A DNA stretch of 64,000 bases from Taxawa tesnikishii (nom. ined.). Lineage: Eukaryota; Ascomycota; Dothideomycetes; Dothideales. The notes beneath the pieces are model-generated. The model was not told the DNA's origin and did no database searches. It saw only the letters and a program-made list of their open reading frames with translations. The stretch covers positions 620,001 through 684,000 of the forward strand of contig JAPDRO010000001.1 in assembly GCA_030247885.1 (NCBI GenBank). Reading direction: 5' to 3'. Positions 37,700 to 51,330 of this stretch are shown here, piece by piece. The translations under genes and the position numbers were made by a program. Each line of letters begins with the position of its first letter. Position 1 is the stretch's first letter.

Positions 37700-40420
37700 T
37701 ATAATATTTAAACGAATAGCCTAGGTTAATATTATTAGTATTACTACTAATAGTTAATAAAGATAATATAAACTTAAGGAATAGGATATTCTATTAGTAT
37801 TTAGAAGAAGTCTTTAAACTAGTTATAAATACGTATAAATAAAGAGGAACTAAAATCTCCTACGCTAACGACTAAATAAGATAATACTTCCTAATAATTA
37901 CTATAATTATAATCGATTATAAGGAGTAAGTTAAGCTAATAAGCGTACTTAGTAGTTAATACTATATAATATATAAGATTTATCTTAATTTATAAGAGAA
38001 TCTCGAACTCTTAGCGCCCTAGTAAACTAAAGTAAATTCTTAGAATTATATTAAATATTAGTAATAGGCTATTCGTATTTATATAAGTTATAATAACCCC
38101 TCGAATATATTACTACTAGATGCTAAAGGAGAAGATAAGTAAGAGTTTAATAGTATATTAAAAGACTTAGACTTAGAACTAGACTTAGATAAGAGACTAT
38201 ATAATATTAACTACTTTATATTTAATATACTAAGTATAGAGATTTACTAATTACTTATAGTCGATATTCTTTACTAGCTTTTAAAGGGCGTTATAATATA
38301 CGTACTTACTTAAACTTAAGCGTTTATATTAAAGTATACGAAGAATAAGAAGGGTACTTAAATATATAAAGTAATAGAAAAGGTAAATATAAGAAAGAAG
38401 CGCTAAAAAGCTACTAATTCTAAAGTAACTAAAGTTATTATTAAGAATATTATTAATAAGTAATTCGTAGTAATTCCGCCCTTTTCGACGCTTTATATTT
38501 TTAAGAAGCTATTCGCTATTTCTTAATAGATTAGTGCCGAGCAAAAAGTATCCTATAGTAAATTATACTAGTATTTATACTATTACTTAAGGAAATTAGT
38601 ACTATAAAAGCGAAAGAAGTAATCCGTTTTATACGCGTAATAGTAGATTTTATTACTCTCGTAATATATAATAGTTATAATAAATAAACGCTACGTTACT
38701 TCGAACTTACGCTATATAAGATAAATTAATATAAGGAAGTATTTCGAGTATATTATAACTTAAAAGTAAAAGAAGACGAACGCTACTTTAACTTCCTTAA
38801 GTAATATACTTTAATATACTATGTTTAAATAATTTACTTATATAGTTACGCGCCTAATTAAGATATAAGCTATCTTAAATATAAGTACTATACTTATATA
38901 AAGGAGGGCTTTCGACGAATAAATAGAAAAGACGAGTAAAAAGATTAACTAATAAACTATTATTATCGTAGCCTAAATATACTTGTATTATAAGACCTTT
39001 TTAATAGTTATAAATAGAAGTTTATAATAGAGACTAGAAAGTAAGTAAAAGAGCCTATATTACCTTTTAAGACCTAGCCTATTACGACTATATTTAGCCT
39101 TCCTAGACTATATCGTCGAGCTAAGAAGTATTTATAGTAACTAGTAAGTAAAGTAATAGAGTACCTAGGTACTAAGGAGGGGTAATATTTTCGTTAGGTA
39201 ATAGCTATTTTTATACGTAAGAGTAAACTAAAAGAGATAATAATCGCGCCTATAGGCCTAGCGTCTTAAGAAGTAACTAATAAATCGAATAAGATAAAGC
39301 TTAATAATACGTAAGTAAATAACTATCCTATCTAGCTTTATTACTTTATTAAATATCGAAAGGAAACTAGTAATAACGCTAGCGACGAGGATATAATAAA
39401 GTAAAACTATACGTAATATATTTATAACTAGTAAAAGTCTAGCTAACTTAAATACAACTAAGTATAAGTATAAGAATATATAGACTTAGTATTAAACGAT
39501 TATAATATAATTATACTTACGTTTTAGGGACGCCTTTTAGTTTACTTTCGACTAATTATTACTATAAAGGATATCGAATCTACGTATTAAGGCTACGAGG
39601 AAGCCTATATTAATAATAATAATACGAAGAATAGTAAGACTCTATACTATAGTAATATATACGTAAATATTTATATAGTAAAGAAAGTAAATAGTAAGGT
39701 AAACGACGATTACGAGATAACTATAATTAAACCTTTAGTAATATACTTAAGTCGAGGTACGTTATAAGGAAGAAAAGTATATCTTTTAACTTAAGTTTAT
39801 TATACTATTTACGTAGTATTAATAGACGAGTATATCGAGTAAGTTAATAGGGATATATATATTAATAATACTACTAACTAAGCGACGTATAACTTTATTT
39901 ATAATAAGGATTAGGAAGAAAGGGTAATTCGTACTATAACTAAGTCGAAGATTAAAAGGATAAGAAGTTTACGTAATAGGGAAATAATAGTAGTATAAGT
40001 AGTAAGAGAGAAAAGAAAAGGGAAATAAAGGCATAAAGGCTAAGTATATCTAAAATAGAGTTTAAGAGATTAAAAGAGCTAAAACATTATAATATAGCGA
40101 GTAGAAAAAGAAGTACTAGAAATAAAGGAAGATATACGTAATAATAAAAGCGCCGTAAGTAATTAAGATAAATATAAGATATTTTACTAGATATCCTACT
40201 AGACGTCCTATTAGATATCTTACTAAATACTCTACTAGATATCCTACTAGATACCCTACTAAATATCTTACGTAATATCCTACGAAATATCCTACTAGAC
40301 GTCCTACTAAATATCCTACTAGATATCCTACTAGATATCCTACTAAATATCTTACGTAATATCCTACGAAATATCCTACTAGATATTTTACTAAATATCT
40401 TAGAATATAAAGACTTAATA
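37700..40420 (+). pseudogene. Plavaka-like transposase remnant in P-left
   Basis: RIPed coding block with recognisable Plavaka (CACTA-related) transposase features. Near 38,260 it reads VDILY-LLKGV (relatives: VDILHQLLKGV); near 38,785 YFNFLK, where relatives have HFNFPK-H; near 38,900 EGFRR-NRKD (relatives: KxFxRTNKRD). Most stops are Gln or Trp codons changed by RIP. The frame runs on into a 12-bp repeat encoding a four-residue motif at its C-terminus. The N-terminal side probably begins before E3. The family call rests on these spaced motifs and was not tested by a profile search. Confidence 0.6.
40176..40401. repeat. 12-bp tandem repeat in P-left, about 19 units
   Basis: Units of TACTAGATATCC with variants TACTAGACGTCC and TACGAAATATCC. 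It lies near the 3' end of the transposase remnant; in that frame it encodes a four-residue repeat. The inverted copy at 42,238-42,717 is twice as long. Confidence 0.9.
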
Positions 40421-42237
40421 TAAATCTTATAGTAAATATATAGTTAAGCGTAATAGAAAGAAGTAGTTACTTTCTATTAAGGCTAAGTTAAAGTCTAATT
40501 TACTCTATATTACTTTAACTTATAAATCTACGAATTTAAAAATAAGATTTTATAATAATTCTTATTTATTATTTCTACTATACCCTAGTAGTTTAAGAAT
40601 AAAACTCCTCTTCTTACTATAATCTTTCGTCTTAAAATATCTCGAAGTAGTCCCTTAAATAACTAGAGCTAGTTAGTTATATATAAACTTATACTAGTAT
40701 TAAAAGCTTAGCTTTAGTAAGGAACCTTACTTCTTACTTCCTTAGAGAAATAAGTAACCTCCTTAATAAGGTTTATAGACTCTTAATCTTAGCTTAATAA
40801 GTTTAACTCTATAGTCTAGGATCTACTTAAAGTTAAAGTTTCCTTAACTTTAAAGGCTTTATACTTCCTCTTTTTTTACTTTAAGCTTATTCTTTCTTAC
40901 TTTAAGTTTATAACTTCCTTATAGAGCTTATTAATTAGGTCTATTATGTCGTTATTACTCCTCTTTAGCTTAGCTTAAGACCTCTTTTATTTCCTTTTAT
41001 CCTTTACTATAGTCCTTATATCTTTAAGAAAAAGGTAGTTTTTAGCTAGTAGTTACTATTATAAAGATAATACTTAGCTTAATTTAGTAACTAAGATCTC
41101 TTTTATTAGACGTCTTTTATTATTAATACCTTTTAGTAAGAAGAGTAAATTAGCTAGCCTTAGTCTTAAGAGAAGCTTCTTTTCTTAAAGCTTAAGGATT
41201 AACTCCTTAATTAGTAGATTTATCTAAGTATTAATAGTATCTCTTATAATAGTATATTTATTTAGTAAAGCCTAAAGTAACTACTAGAGTCTCTTACTTA
41301 ACTTCTTAATAGCTACTATATTTAATTAAGTAGTAGTTACCCTCTTACTTAGCTTAACTAGTTAAGTTTATACTTTATTTATAGTTATCTTTAGACTTAT
41401 CTTATAGTTAATAAAATCCTATAAGTATTACCTTATTATTATTTAAAGCTTATCTAAGTATTTGTTCCTTAGCTCCTTTTATTTAGCTATAGCTATATCT
41501 AGGTCCTTAATTTAGTCTTAGTTATCCTTACTAATATAGATAGTAATTTAGTATTTAACTTTTATATTAGCTTAAATATAAAACGAGAAGGTAAGAAACT
41601 ATATAGTTATTATAAACTCTTCCCTTAAAGTTAAAGATAAAGTTATCGTCTATATACTTTCCTTTTCTTTTAATTTATTCTTAATAATAAACTAGATATT
41701 CTTTTCTATTAACTACTTTCTTATAAGTATAAACTATCTTTCTAAATTCCTTCTTATAAAAATAAAAACGAGTCTCTTTTTATTAAAGAATTCGTTTATT
41801 AAGCTTATTATAGTCGTTTATATAAATTAAAATAATATAGTAAAATCGAATTAGCGTAAAAGGGAAGGTAATAAGTTAGTAGACTTTAGTATCTATAAAA
41901 GTAAGGTAGACTCTATAATACTTAATAAGCTTATAGTAGTAAAGAGCTTTACTTAATATAACTAGTCTTACTACTTATTATAGTTCTTCTAGTTACTATA
42001 CTTTATAGTACTTAGTCTTACTACCTTATAGCCCTTCTAAGTACTAGTATACTTCTATAAGTAGTCTTACTACTTCTAGTACGTTACGAAATCCTATTTT
42101 TAGATTCGTAGATTCGTAAGTTAAGGTAATATAGAGTAAATTAGACTTTAACTTAGCCTTAGTAGAAAGTAGTTACTCCTCTCTACTACGCTTAACTATA
42201 TATTTACTATAAGATTTATACTAAGTCTTTATATTTT

Positions 42238-42717
42238 AGGATATTTAGTAGGATATCTAGTAGGATATCTAGTAGGATATCTAGTAAGATATCTAGTAAG
42301 ATATCTAGTAGGATATTTCGTAGGATATTTAGTAGGATATTTAGTAGGATATTTCGTAGGATATTACGTAAGATATCTAGTAGGATATCTAGTAGGATAT
42401 TTAATAGGATGTCTAGTAGGATATCTAGTAGGACGTCTAGTAGAATGTTTCGTAGGATATTACGTAAGATATCTAGTAGGATGTCTAGTAAGACGTCTAG
42501 TAGGACGTCTAGTAGGATATTTAGTAAGATATCTAGTAGGATATTTAGTAGGATATCTAGTAGGATATCTAGTAAGATATCTAGTAGGATATTTAGTAGG
42601 ATATTTAGTAGGACGTCTAGTAGGATGTTTCGTAGGATATTACGTAAGATATCTAGTAGGGTATTTAGTAAGATATCTAGTAGGACGTCTAGTAGAATAT
42701 CTAGTAAAATATCTTAT
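42238..42717. repeat. 12-bp tandem repeat in P-right, about 40 units
   Basis: Inverse of the 40,176-40,401 tract; unit GGATATCTAGTA with variants containing CGTCTAGTA and TTTCGTA. It produces a Ser/Arg/Ile-rich open frame on the plus strand (42,409-42,804) that is only a by-product of the repeat. Confidence 0.9.
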
Positions 42718-45219
42718 ATTTATCTTAATTACTTACGGCGCTTTTATTATTACGTATGTCCTCCTTTATTCTTAGTACTTCTTTTCCTACTCGCTATATT
42801 ATAATATTTCGGCTCTTTTAATCTCTTAAACCTTATTCTAGATATACCTAGCCTTTACGCCTTTATTTCCCCTTTTCTTCTCTCTTTTATTATTCGTACT
42901 ACTACTATTTCCCTACTACGTAAACTTCTTATTCTTTTAATCTTTAACTTAGTTATAGTACGGATTACTCTTTCTTCCTAATCCTTATTATAAATAAAGT
43001 TATACGTCGCTTAGTTAATAGTATTATTAATATATATATTCCTATTAGCTCGCTCGATATACTTATCTATTAGTACTATATAAATAGTATAGTAAACTTA
43101 AGTTAGAGAATATACTCTTCTTCCCTATAGCGTACCTCGACTTAGGTATATTACTAAAGGCTTAATTATAGTTATCTTATAATCGTCGTTCGCCTTACTA
43201 TTTACCTTCTTTACTATATAAATATCTACGTATATACTACTATAATATAAAGTCTTATTATTCTCCGTATTATTATCGTTAATATAGGCCTCCTTATAGC
43301 CTCGACGCGTAAATTCGATATCCTTTATAGTAATAATTAGTCGGAGGCGAACTAGAAGGCGTCTCTAAAACGTAAGTATAACTATATTATAGTCGTTTAA
43401 TATTAAGTTTATATATTCTTATACTTATACCTAGTCGTATTTAAGTTAGCTAGACTTTTGCTAATTATAGATATATTACGCGTAGTTTCGCTCTATTATA
43501 TCCTTATCGCTAGCGTTATTACTAGTCTCCTTTTAACATTTAATAAAGTAATAAAGTTAAATAAGATAGTTATTTACTTACGTATTATTAAACTTTATTT
43601 TATCTAAGTTATTAATTACCTCTTAAGACGCTAAGCTTATAGGCGCGATTATTATCTCTTTTAGTCTATTCTTACGTACGAAAATAGCTATTACCTAACG
43701 AAAATATTACTCCTCCTTAGTACCTAGGTACTCTACTACTTTACTTACTAGTTACTATAAATACTTCTTAGCTCGACGATATAGTCTAGGAAGGCTAAAT
43801 ATAGCCGCGATAGACTAGGCCTTAGAAGGTAATATAGGCTCTTTTACTTACTTTCTAGTCTCTATTATAGACTTTTATTTATAGTTATTAAGAAGGTCTT
43901 ATAGTATAAGTATATTTAGGCTATAATAATAATAGTTTATTAGCTAATCTTCCTACTTATCTTTTCTATTTATTTATCGAAAGTCCTCCTTTATATAAGT
44001 ATAATACTTATATTTAAGATAGCTTATATCCTAATTAAGCGCGTAGCTATATAAGCGAATTATTTAAACGTAGTACGTTAGAGTATACTACTTAAGGAAG
44101 TTAAAGTAACGTTCGTCTTCTTTTACTTTTAAGTTATAATATACTCGAAATACTTCCTTATATTAATTTATCTTATATAGCGTAAGTTCGAAGTAACGTA
44201 GCGTTTATTTATTATAACTATTATATATCGTAAGAGTAATAAAATTTACTATCGCGCGTATAAAATAAATTACTTCTTTCGCTTTCGTAGTACTAATTTC
44301 CTTAAGTAATAGTATAAATACTAGTATAATCTACTATAGGATACTTTTTTACTTAGCGCTAGTTTATTAAGAAATAGTAAATAGCTTCTTAAAAATACGA
44401 AGCGTTAAAAAGGGCGAAATCGCTACGAATTACTTATTAATAATGTTTTTAATAATAGCTTTAACTACTTTAGAATTAGTAGCCTTTTAGCGCTTCTTTT
44501 TACGTTTACCTTTTCTATTACTTTATATATTTAGGTACCCTTCTTATTCTTCGTATACTTTAATATAAATACTTAAGTCTAAGTAAGTACGTATATTATA
44601 ACGCCCTTTAAAAGCTAGTAAAGAATATTAACTATAAGTAATTAGTAGATCTCTATACCTAGTATATTAAATACAAAGTAGTTAATATCGTATAGTCTCT
44701 TATCTAAGTCTAGTTCTAGGTCTAAGTCTTTTAATATACTATTAGACTCTTACTTATCTTTTCCTTTAGCGTCTAGTAGTAATATATCCGAGGGGCTACT
44801 ATAACTTATATAAATACAAATAACTCGTCGCTAACGTTTAATACGATTTTAAGAATCTACTTTAGTTTACTAGGGTACTAAGAGTTTAAGATCCTCTTAT
44901 AAATTAGGATAGATCTTATATATTATATAGTATCGACTACTAAGTACGCTTATTAGCTTAACTTACTCTTTATAATTAGTTATAATTACGGCGATTATTA
45001 GGAAGTATTACCTTATCTAACTATTAGCGTAGGAGATTTTAGTTCCTTTTTATTTATACGTATTTGCGACTAATTTAAAGACTTCTTTTAAATACTAATA
45101 GAATATCCTACTCCTTAAGTTTATATTACCTTTATTAACTATTAGTAGTAATACTAATAATATCGACTTAGGCTATTTATTCGAATATTACGTCGTTATA
45201 TTAAGGTTACTAACTATTA

Positions 45220-45230
45220 TATATATAGCG
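45220..45230. other. Empty target site of E3 in P-right
   Basis: On the minus strand the sequence reads GCTTACGCTATATATATAAT. This equals the left flank of E3 (GCTTACGCTA) joined to TA and the right flank (TATATAAT), with one TA instead of two. It shows the state before E3 inserted in P-left. Confidence 0.9.
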
Positions 45231-48200
45231 TAAGCTTATAAGTCTCTTAATTAAAGCGTTAACTTAGTCTTATTACTTATAATAATAATAAGTATAATAG
45301 TAGCTCTAAGTATAGTTAAGTTAACTTATTTTTATATATCTTACTACTAATTACTAAACAGTATATTAATATACTTTCTATAGTTATAGTTCTCGTCTAT
45401 CTATATATAGTACGGCTTATAGTAAAGGTTATATTAAAAGCTAATATAGCCTAGGAAGAATTTAACTACTTATATTAGATCCTTATACTATAAACTATAC
45501 GCTATATATTTAGTTAAGTTACTTTTACTTAATACTTATATTTCCTTTATATACTACTACTTAATATTCGCTACTATAAGTATATTTTCTATCTTTATTT
45601 GTAGCTAGTTAGCCGACTTTTAGTTAAGGTACTATAGTAAGAGTTCTAGTCTTAGAGTCTTAAGTAAGCGATTAATACTATTCTTAGAGATATTTTCTTA
45701 GTATATTTATTACGTAAAGTTAAAGTCGAACTAGTCTTAGAAATTTCTAAGTAGCGTTAGATTAATTATGTCCTATATATTATAACTAGATACTATTAGT
45801 TATACGTTAATATTTAATCTTTATACTATATATACTATATCTTATAAGAGCCTACTTTTAGAGTCGTCTTTTCTTTAAAACTATTATATACCTTACTTAA
45901 CGCTAATAATAATAGTCTTTTGCTACCTAGGCGAATTAAGTTAAAACTTATACTATACGTAGTACTATATATATCTTTCGCTTCCTTACTAGCTATCTTT
46001 TCTCGCTTGTCGATAAGAGTTATATTATCGTTATTATTACTACTATTACTAGACTATAAGTCGAGGACCTCTAATATTTACGTTTAGTTTATAAAGTCCC
46101 TAGTTAAGTTATATTCTTCGTTATCGTTAGATTCTTCTTTAACTTTCTTATCTTCCTTCGTTTATTTACTATTACTTTCTCTTATACCTTTATAAAGTAA
46201 TTCGTTACTTATTAGGTCGTATATAATATCCTTATATACTATAGCGTTAATATTGCTTTTACTTAGTTTATTAGGGTCCTAAGACGCTATATTAGTATAT
46301 AAAGTATCTAGTACGGAAGGAGATATACGGCCTATTATATATTAGTTTTAATATATTTACTATCTTTACGAGTTATATATATACCCTCTCTAGCCTATAA
46401 GGCGTTCTTTAGTTTTTAAGTAGTAATATAAGCGGTAATATACCTTAATAACTTAGAGGCGCTCTTAAATCTTAGTCTTTAATATAGGGGTATACTTATA
46501 TTAATATTATAGTACTATTATTTAAATAATAGTATAATAGTAAAGAATTAAGGTAGTTACGCTTTATAAGATATAGATATAATACGGCCCTACTAAGTAT
46601 TTACGTTCTCGCGTTTTTACTTCGTACGTTACGTATACTAGGCTATCCGCTCGACTCTATTAAGTATCCTAATAGGATTTAGTATTTTAAGTACTTTACT
46701 AATTTCTATCTTATTTACGTAGATAGTCTACTTCTAGGAATAATAATTTACGTATATTCTTTTTCTTTTAGATTTATATAAGTATAATTCTCTAGTCTTT
46801 TATTACTACTACCTTTTATTTATATACTATTATCGCCTTCCTTATTACTACTAATATTAATTACTCGATCTATATACTTCTTAAGCTTCTCCTCCTTAAT
46901 ATTATATATAGTTAGTTTAGCGCGAAACTTATTAGTACTTATAATACGATCGTTTATTTATCCCTAAATTCGGATTTACTTAGAGTTATAAATAATATAA
47001 TAGTACTTTATAATCTTTACTTTCTACATTATCTTAGCGCGTCTTACTTAATAGATAAGCTATAATATATTCTATATAGTCTAGTTAAAGTCTAGTAGAA
47101 TAATATAGTTACTAAGAACTAGATTTATTCTACTATTAATTTAGCTTATAATAGCTAATAAGGCTCCCGACTTGTCCTTATACTCTTCGTTACTAGTACC
47201 CTTAAAGTTATTAATTACTTAGAACTTATTACTAGTCTAGAAATTAACGAACCTAATGTCCTTTAAGAAATTAGTAAAGTTAAGGAAGTCCTAGGTAAGA
47301 GCGTTACTATTAGCCTTTTATTTAAGTAACTATATTATTTATATTTTAACTATAGTAATAGTAAAGAGTAAGAATAAACTAATTATAACCTTATATAGGA
47401 ACTAGTTAGTAAAGTTATTTTAGGCTCGTACTTTCTTAAGGATCTTATAAAGCTTCTATATTATAGGCGTAGCGTTAATCTCTACTATATATTACTAGAG
47501 AGTAGTACTTTAAGGATCCTTTAAAAGCGTTAATATTATCTTAGCTATTATACCTTTCGCTAATTCCGTACGTATAGCTTTATTAGTTTCCTTAAGTTTC
47601 TTAAGGTAAAGTAAAACTATAAGGACGCGGAAATAGTAATAAGTAATTATAAAGTTATATATACTAAAACTAGACTTTCTTATACCTTTCTTAAGCGTAT
47701 TAGTAAGGACCTTTTACTAAGTAAGTATTAGATAATTTATCTCTCTCTCTAGAATTCTAACTATATAGTTAAACGTTAGATATAATAGTATTAGTATAGC
47801 TCTTATACCTTCTTTACGTAAGTAAGTCTTAATATTTAGAAGCTATTAATAGTTAACGTTATACTTAATAGTTTTAGCTTATAGTACTTTACTAAGAATT
47901 CGAACTTATTTAAGACTCTCTTTACTAAGTTTACTAATATTTATTTAGTCTTCCTCGTCGTTACCCTCGCCTCTAGCGTCTCTTATCTTTCTAAGTAAGG
48001 CGACGCTAACCTTACCTTACTCTTTTGCGACTATATTAGTAATAGTTATAAGCTATAGGAAGTTAACTCTTAATAGGCGCTATTTAATATAAGTAAGTTA
48101 ACTTTACTCTTAAGCGTTTAACTCGATTTTGTTTAGGTTATATTACTTACTACTAGGATTCGTTTTATTACTAGTAACTTTTGCTACTTAATACGAAAAG

Positions 48201-51200
48201 CTCTAAGTCTAGTTTCTAATAATATACTTTCTAAGATTTCTAAGGTTAAAGTACTAGGCTTTAAAAGTAAGGTATAAGCTTATAATTAAAGTAACCTTAT
48301 TAAATAGCGTTCTACTAATAAATATAAACTACGGAGTACTTAAAAGTAGGCCTAGATTTAATTAAACGCTCTTAAATACGCTAATATATTCGTAGAACTT
48401 ATTTATAATTACGCGCGCGAACGAAGTATTAATAAGGTTTTCTTATACTAAAACGCGTGTCGTTATCTTTTACTTCTTACTACTTATATTTTCGTAAGTA
48501 ACTTTACTAAACTACTTATTATATCTCTTATCCTTAAAGTAATAGTTAGTAAGATAAATGTTACTTATAAGCTTCTTTAAAGTCGTAAGTACGACCTATT
48601 TCGAATAGTTATTAAACTATAGTAAGGAGCTATTTTATATATTATTTATATTTCCTTTATTATTTTCCTTATTATCTTTAATAAGGTTACGTTTAAGTAA
48701 ATCTCTAACTAGAAAGAGTTTAGGAATATTAAGTCCCTATTACGTATACCTTAGTTTTAGCTACTTTTAGCTTAGATAGTATATACTTTTAAGTTAAATA
48801 ATAGTATCTATAAAGTAATACGTTTTCTCCTTAGTAAAGAAGGCTTAGTCCCTCTTTTTTATCTTTAAACTAGTAAGTATAATCTTAATCTTATCCCCGA
48901 CAAATTTGCGAATATTATCGATTTACGTTAAGAATAACTTATTTATAATAACTATTAAGCTTAGGCCTACTTCGAGTCGTAGCTAAATGTCTTTAAGCTA
49001 GTTATATAAGGCGAGTAGTATCTTAAGGTTAAAGTAGTTACTCGAGTATACTTTAGTATTTAGAGGACGTCTTAACTCCTCTATTATTTATATAAATACC
49101 TAGAGCTACGTAATAGTAATATAAGTCTTACTAAGGCTTATATTATAAGTATTATAAACTACGAGGTTACTAGAAAGTATTTCCTTTAAAGCCTAGTTTA
49201 TAAAGTAAAACTAGTAAGATAATAAGAAGTTCTTTTTATTTTAGCCCTTATAAAAAATACTAAATATAGAGTTAAGGTTATTCGAATCGCTATTAAAGAA
49301 GTAATATATAGCCTACTAAAGAGCGAATTCCTTATACTCGAAACTATAATCTCTTAATATTAAAGCCTAGAAATTAATAGTCGCGCTTTTATTATCTTTA
49401 TTAATAGAGTCTAAGTCCTCGATATTACTACTCGATAGCTACTTATATACTATCTAATTACTATCGAGAGTAATAAACGACTTTTACTTTACTAAGAAGC
49501 TAGGTTCGTAAGTATTACTTTTAATTAACTAAAAAACTTTATAATTAAGTATACGGCCTTCTTATAGGCCTTATTATTTGCCTTATTATTTAGCTCTTTT
49601 TATTTTCTTTTAAGAGTAACTCTCTCTATAGTAACGTAGTTATCTTCTAACTAATAGGAGTTTTTAAACTAGGAAAAACGTCTAACTTAAATAGATCGTT
49701 ACTTTCTAATATTAAACTATTATTTTCTATTATTATAAACTTAATAGTAAAACGACGCGTTAGCTTTATAGGAAGTAGCGATAATACTAGTCGATACTTA
49801 ATCTTTATAAATAGCTTCGTTACCTTTATATTTTCTAAAGTACGCTCGTTTATTTTCTTTAAAGTATACTTATTTAAGATAGCTTTCTATTTATAAAGCT
49901 CGGACTTAGGGATTAGTTAAATATAGTCGAGATTACGTATAATAAATATTTAGAGCTATTTAATATTAGCTAAGGTATTTTAGTATACCTCCTAGAATAT
50001 ACTATTATATAGTAAGCTAGCTAATTTAGCTTCGTTTACGTTTACTTTAAGATTAATAGTTAAGTTAAACTACTAAAATTTACGCGTTACTTATTACTAA
50101 ACGTAAGTAATAAGCTCTTAAACTACTAGTAGTAAAACGCTCCTAAAATAGCGCTAAGTTAACTTATAGAAAAGGTTAAGCTTATATACGCCCTTATTAG
50201 TATTATAAATAGTACTAAGGCGTAAAGGTATAACTATAGATAAACTAATAAGTATATTTATATTAGAGTAAATAGAGTTAACTTAAATAAATATAAGAAG
50301 TATATTACTAAGATCTTTCTTTAACGTTAAGCTACTAATAATTATATCGTTAAGATCGTCGGTTATACTAGTAGATAATATAGTACTATATATACTACTA
50401 CGTATTTAGCTCTATAAGCGCTCTAAGCGTAATAATAAACGTACTCTTAACTATAATATTAAACGTACTCTTTTTCTACTTTTAGTACTCTAGTTATATT
50501 TACCCTTACTATTACTTTTATTTTCGTACTTTACGTCTTATACGTATATTTAAAGAAGATACTATATAACTATCTTAATAAGGTCCGCGTTATTTTTACT
50601 CTTATAAAATAAGTCTAAGTAATACTAAAGTTAAAGCGACTTCTCTTAAGACTTCTTTTAAAGTAATTCCTAAATAGCTTAGCCTTTTACTTCGTTAAGA
50701 AGGTTATTTTAAATACTAAAGTATTCGCGCTTAACTACGAGTATCTTTAGGAAGCCCTCGCGAAGGTATTTAAAATTCCTTAAATAACTTATAACTATAT
50801 TCTTAAGAATTTACTAGTTAACTTTATTTATACTTAGAGTAGCGTATATAAATCCCTTTATAGTACTTCTTTTAAACTTACTTAGGCCCTTAGTTATAAG
50901 AAAATACTAAAGTAAGTTCTTTATTTATATAAAGGAATTATACTTATTAAAATTAACTAAAGGATTTAAGTTAGAAAGTAGTAGCGTAAAGGACGCGGCA
51001 AGATTAGTAAGTATACTTATAGTAATAGCGCGGAAGTAAAATAATCGTTCTACGTAGTAAGTTAAAATCTAATATAAGTATATATATAAGTAAAAGGAAG
51101 AAATACCTCGGACTAGTAAAAGAAAGTCTATAAGAATAACTATATAAGATAGCGACTAAATTTAGTACTAAATAAGAAAATAAAGAAGAACTAGTAGTAA

Positions 51201-51214
51201 GGTATAAGTCTACG

Positions 51215-51330
51215 TCGCGCGTATTATAAAAGTAGTAATACGCGTAATAAGAAGATAGTAACGCGCGTATTATAAAGGTAATAACGCGCGTAATAAGAAG
51301 ATAGTAATACGCGTAATAAGAAAGTAGTAA
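51215..51330. repeat. P-right tandem repeat with CGCGTAATAA units
   Basis: Inverse of the P-left tract at 29,735-29,835; alternating GTAATACGCGTAATAAGAAG and ACGCGCGTATTATAAA units. Confidence 0.8.

Larger units (their letters stand above)
24955..40555 (+). mobile_element. P-left: giant TIR DNA element, Plavaka-like (contains E3)
   Basis: Nearly all of it recurs inverted at 42,084-55,960. It starts TTACGAAATC and ends in a RIP-altered inverse (GATTTTATAA); the right copy keeps GTTACGAAATCC and GGATTTCGTAAC. Without E3 and its TA it is about 13.75 kb. Plus-strand coding remains run from about 30,100 to 40,400, ending in the Plavaka-like transposase. A second coding-like block on the minus strand (about 25,000-29,600) I cannot assign. 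It carries three tandem-repeat tracts shared with the other copy. Inserted in the Copia-type fossil; TTCTTATT near both edges may be its target duplication. Confidence 0.7.

Noticed and set aside
24955-40555. Starship-type giant element
   Set aside because: No DUF3435 tyrosine-recombinase block could be recognised at either end, whereas paired terminal inverted repeats and Plavaka-like motifs are present.
40176-42717. CRISPR-like array of short repeats
   Set aside because: The 12-bp units are contiguous, without spacers, in a eukaryotic transposon.
42409-42804. 131-codon Ser/Arg/Ile-rich open frame
   Set aside because: It is produced by the 12-bp tandem repeat of P-right, antisense to the transposase remnant; no independent coding evidence.
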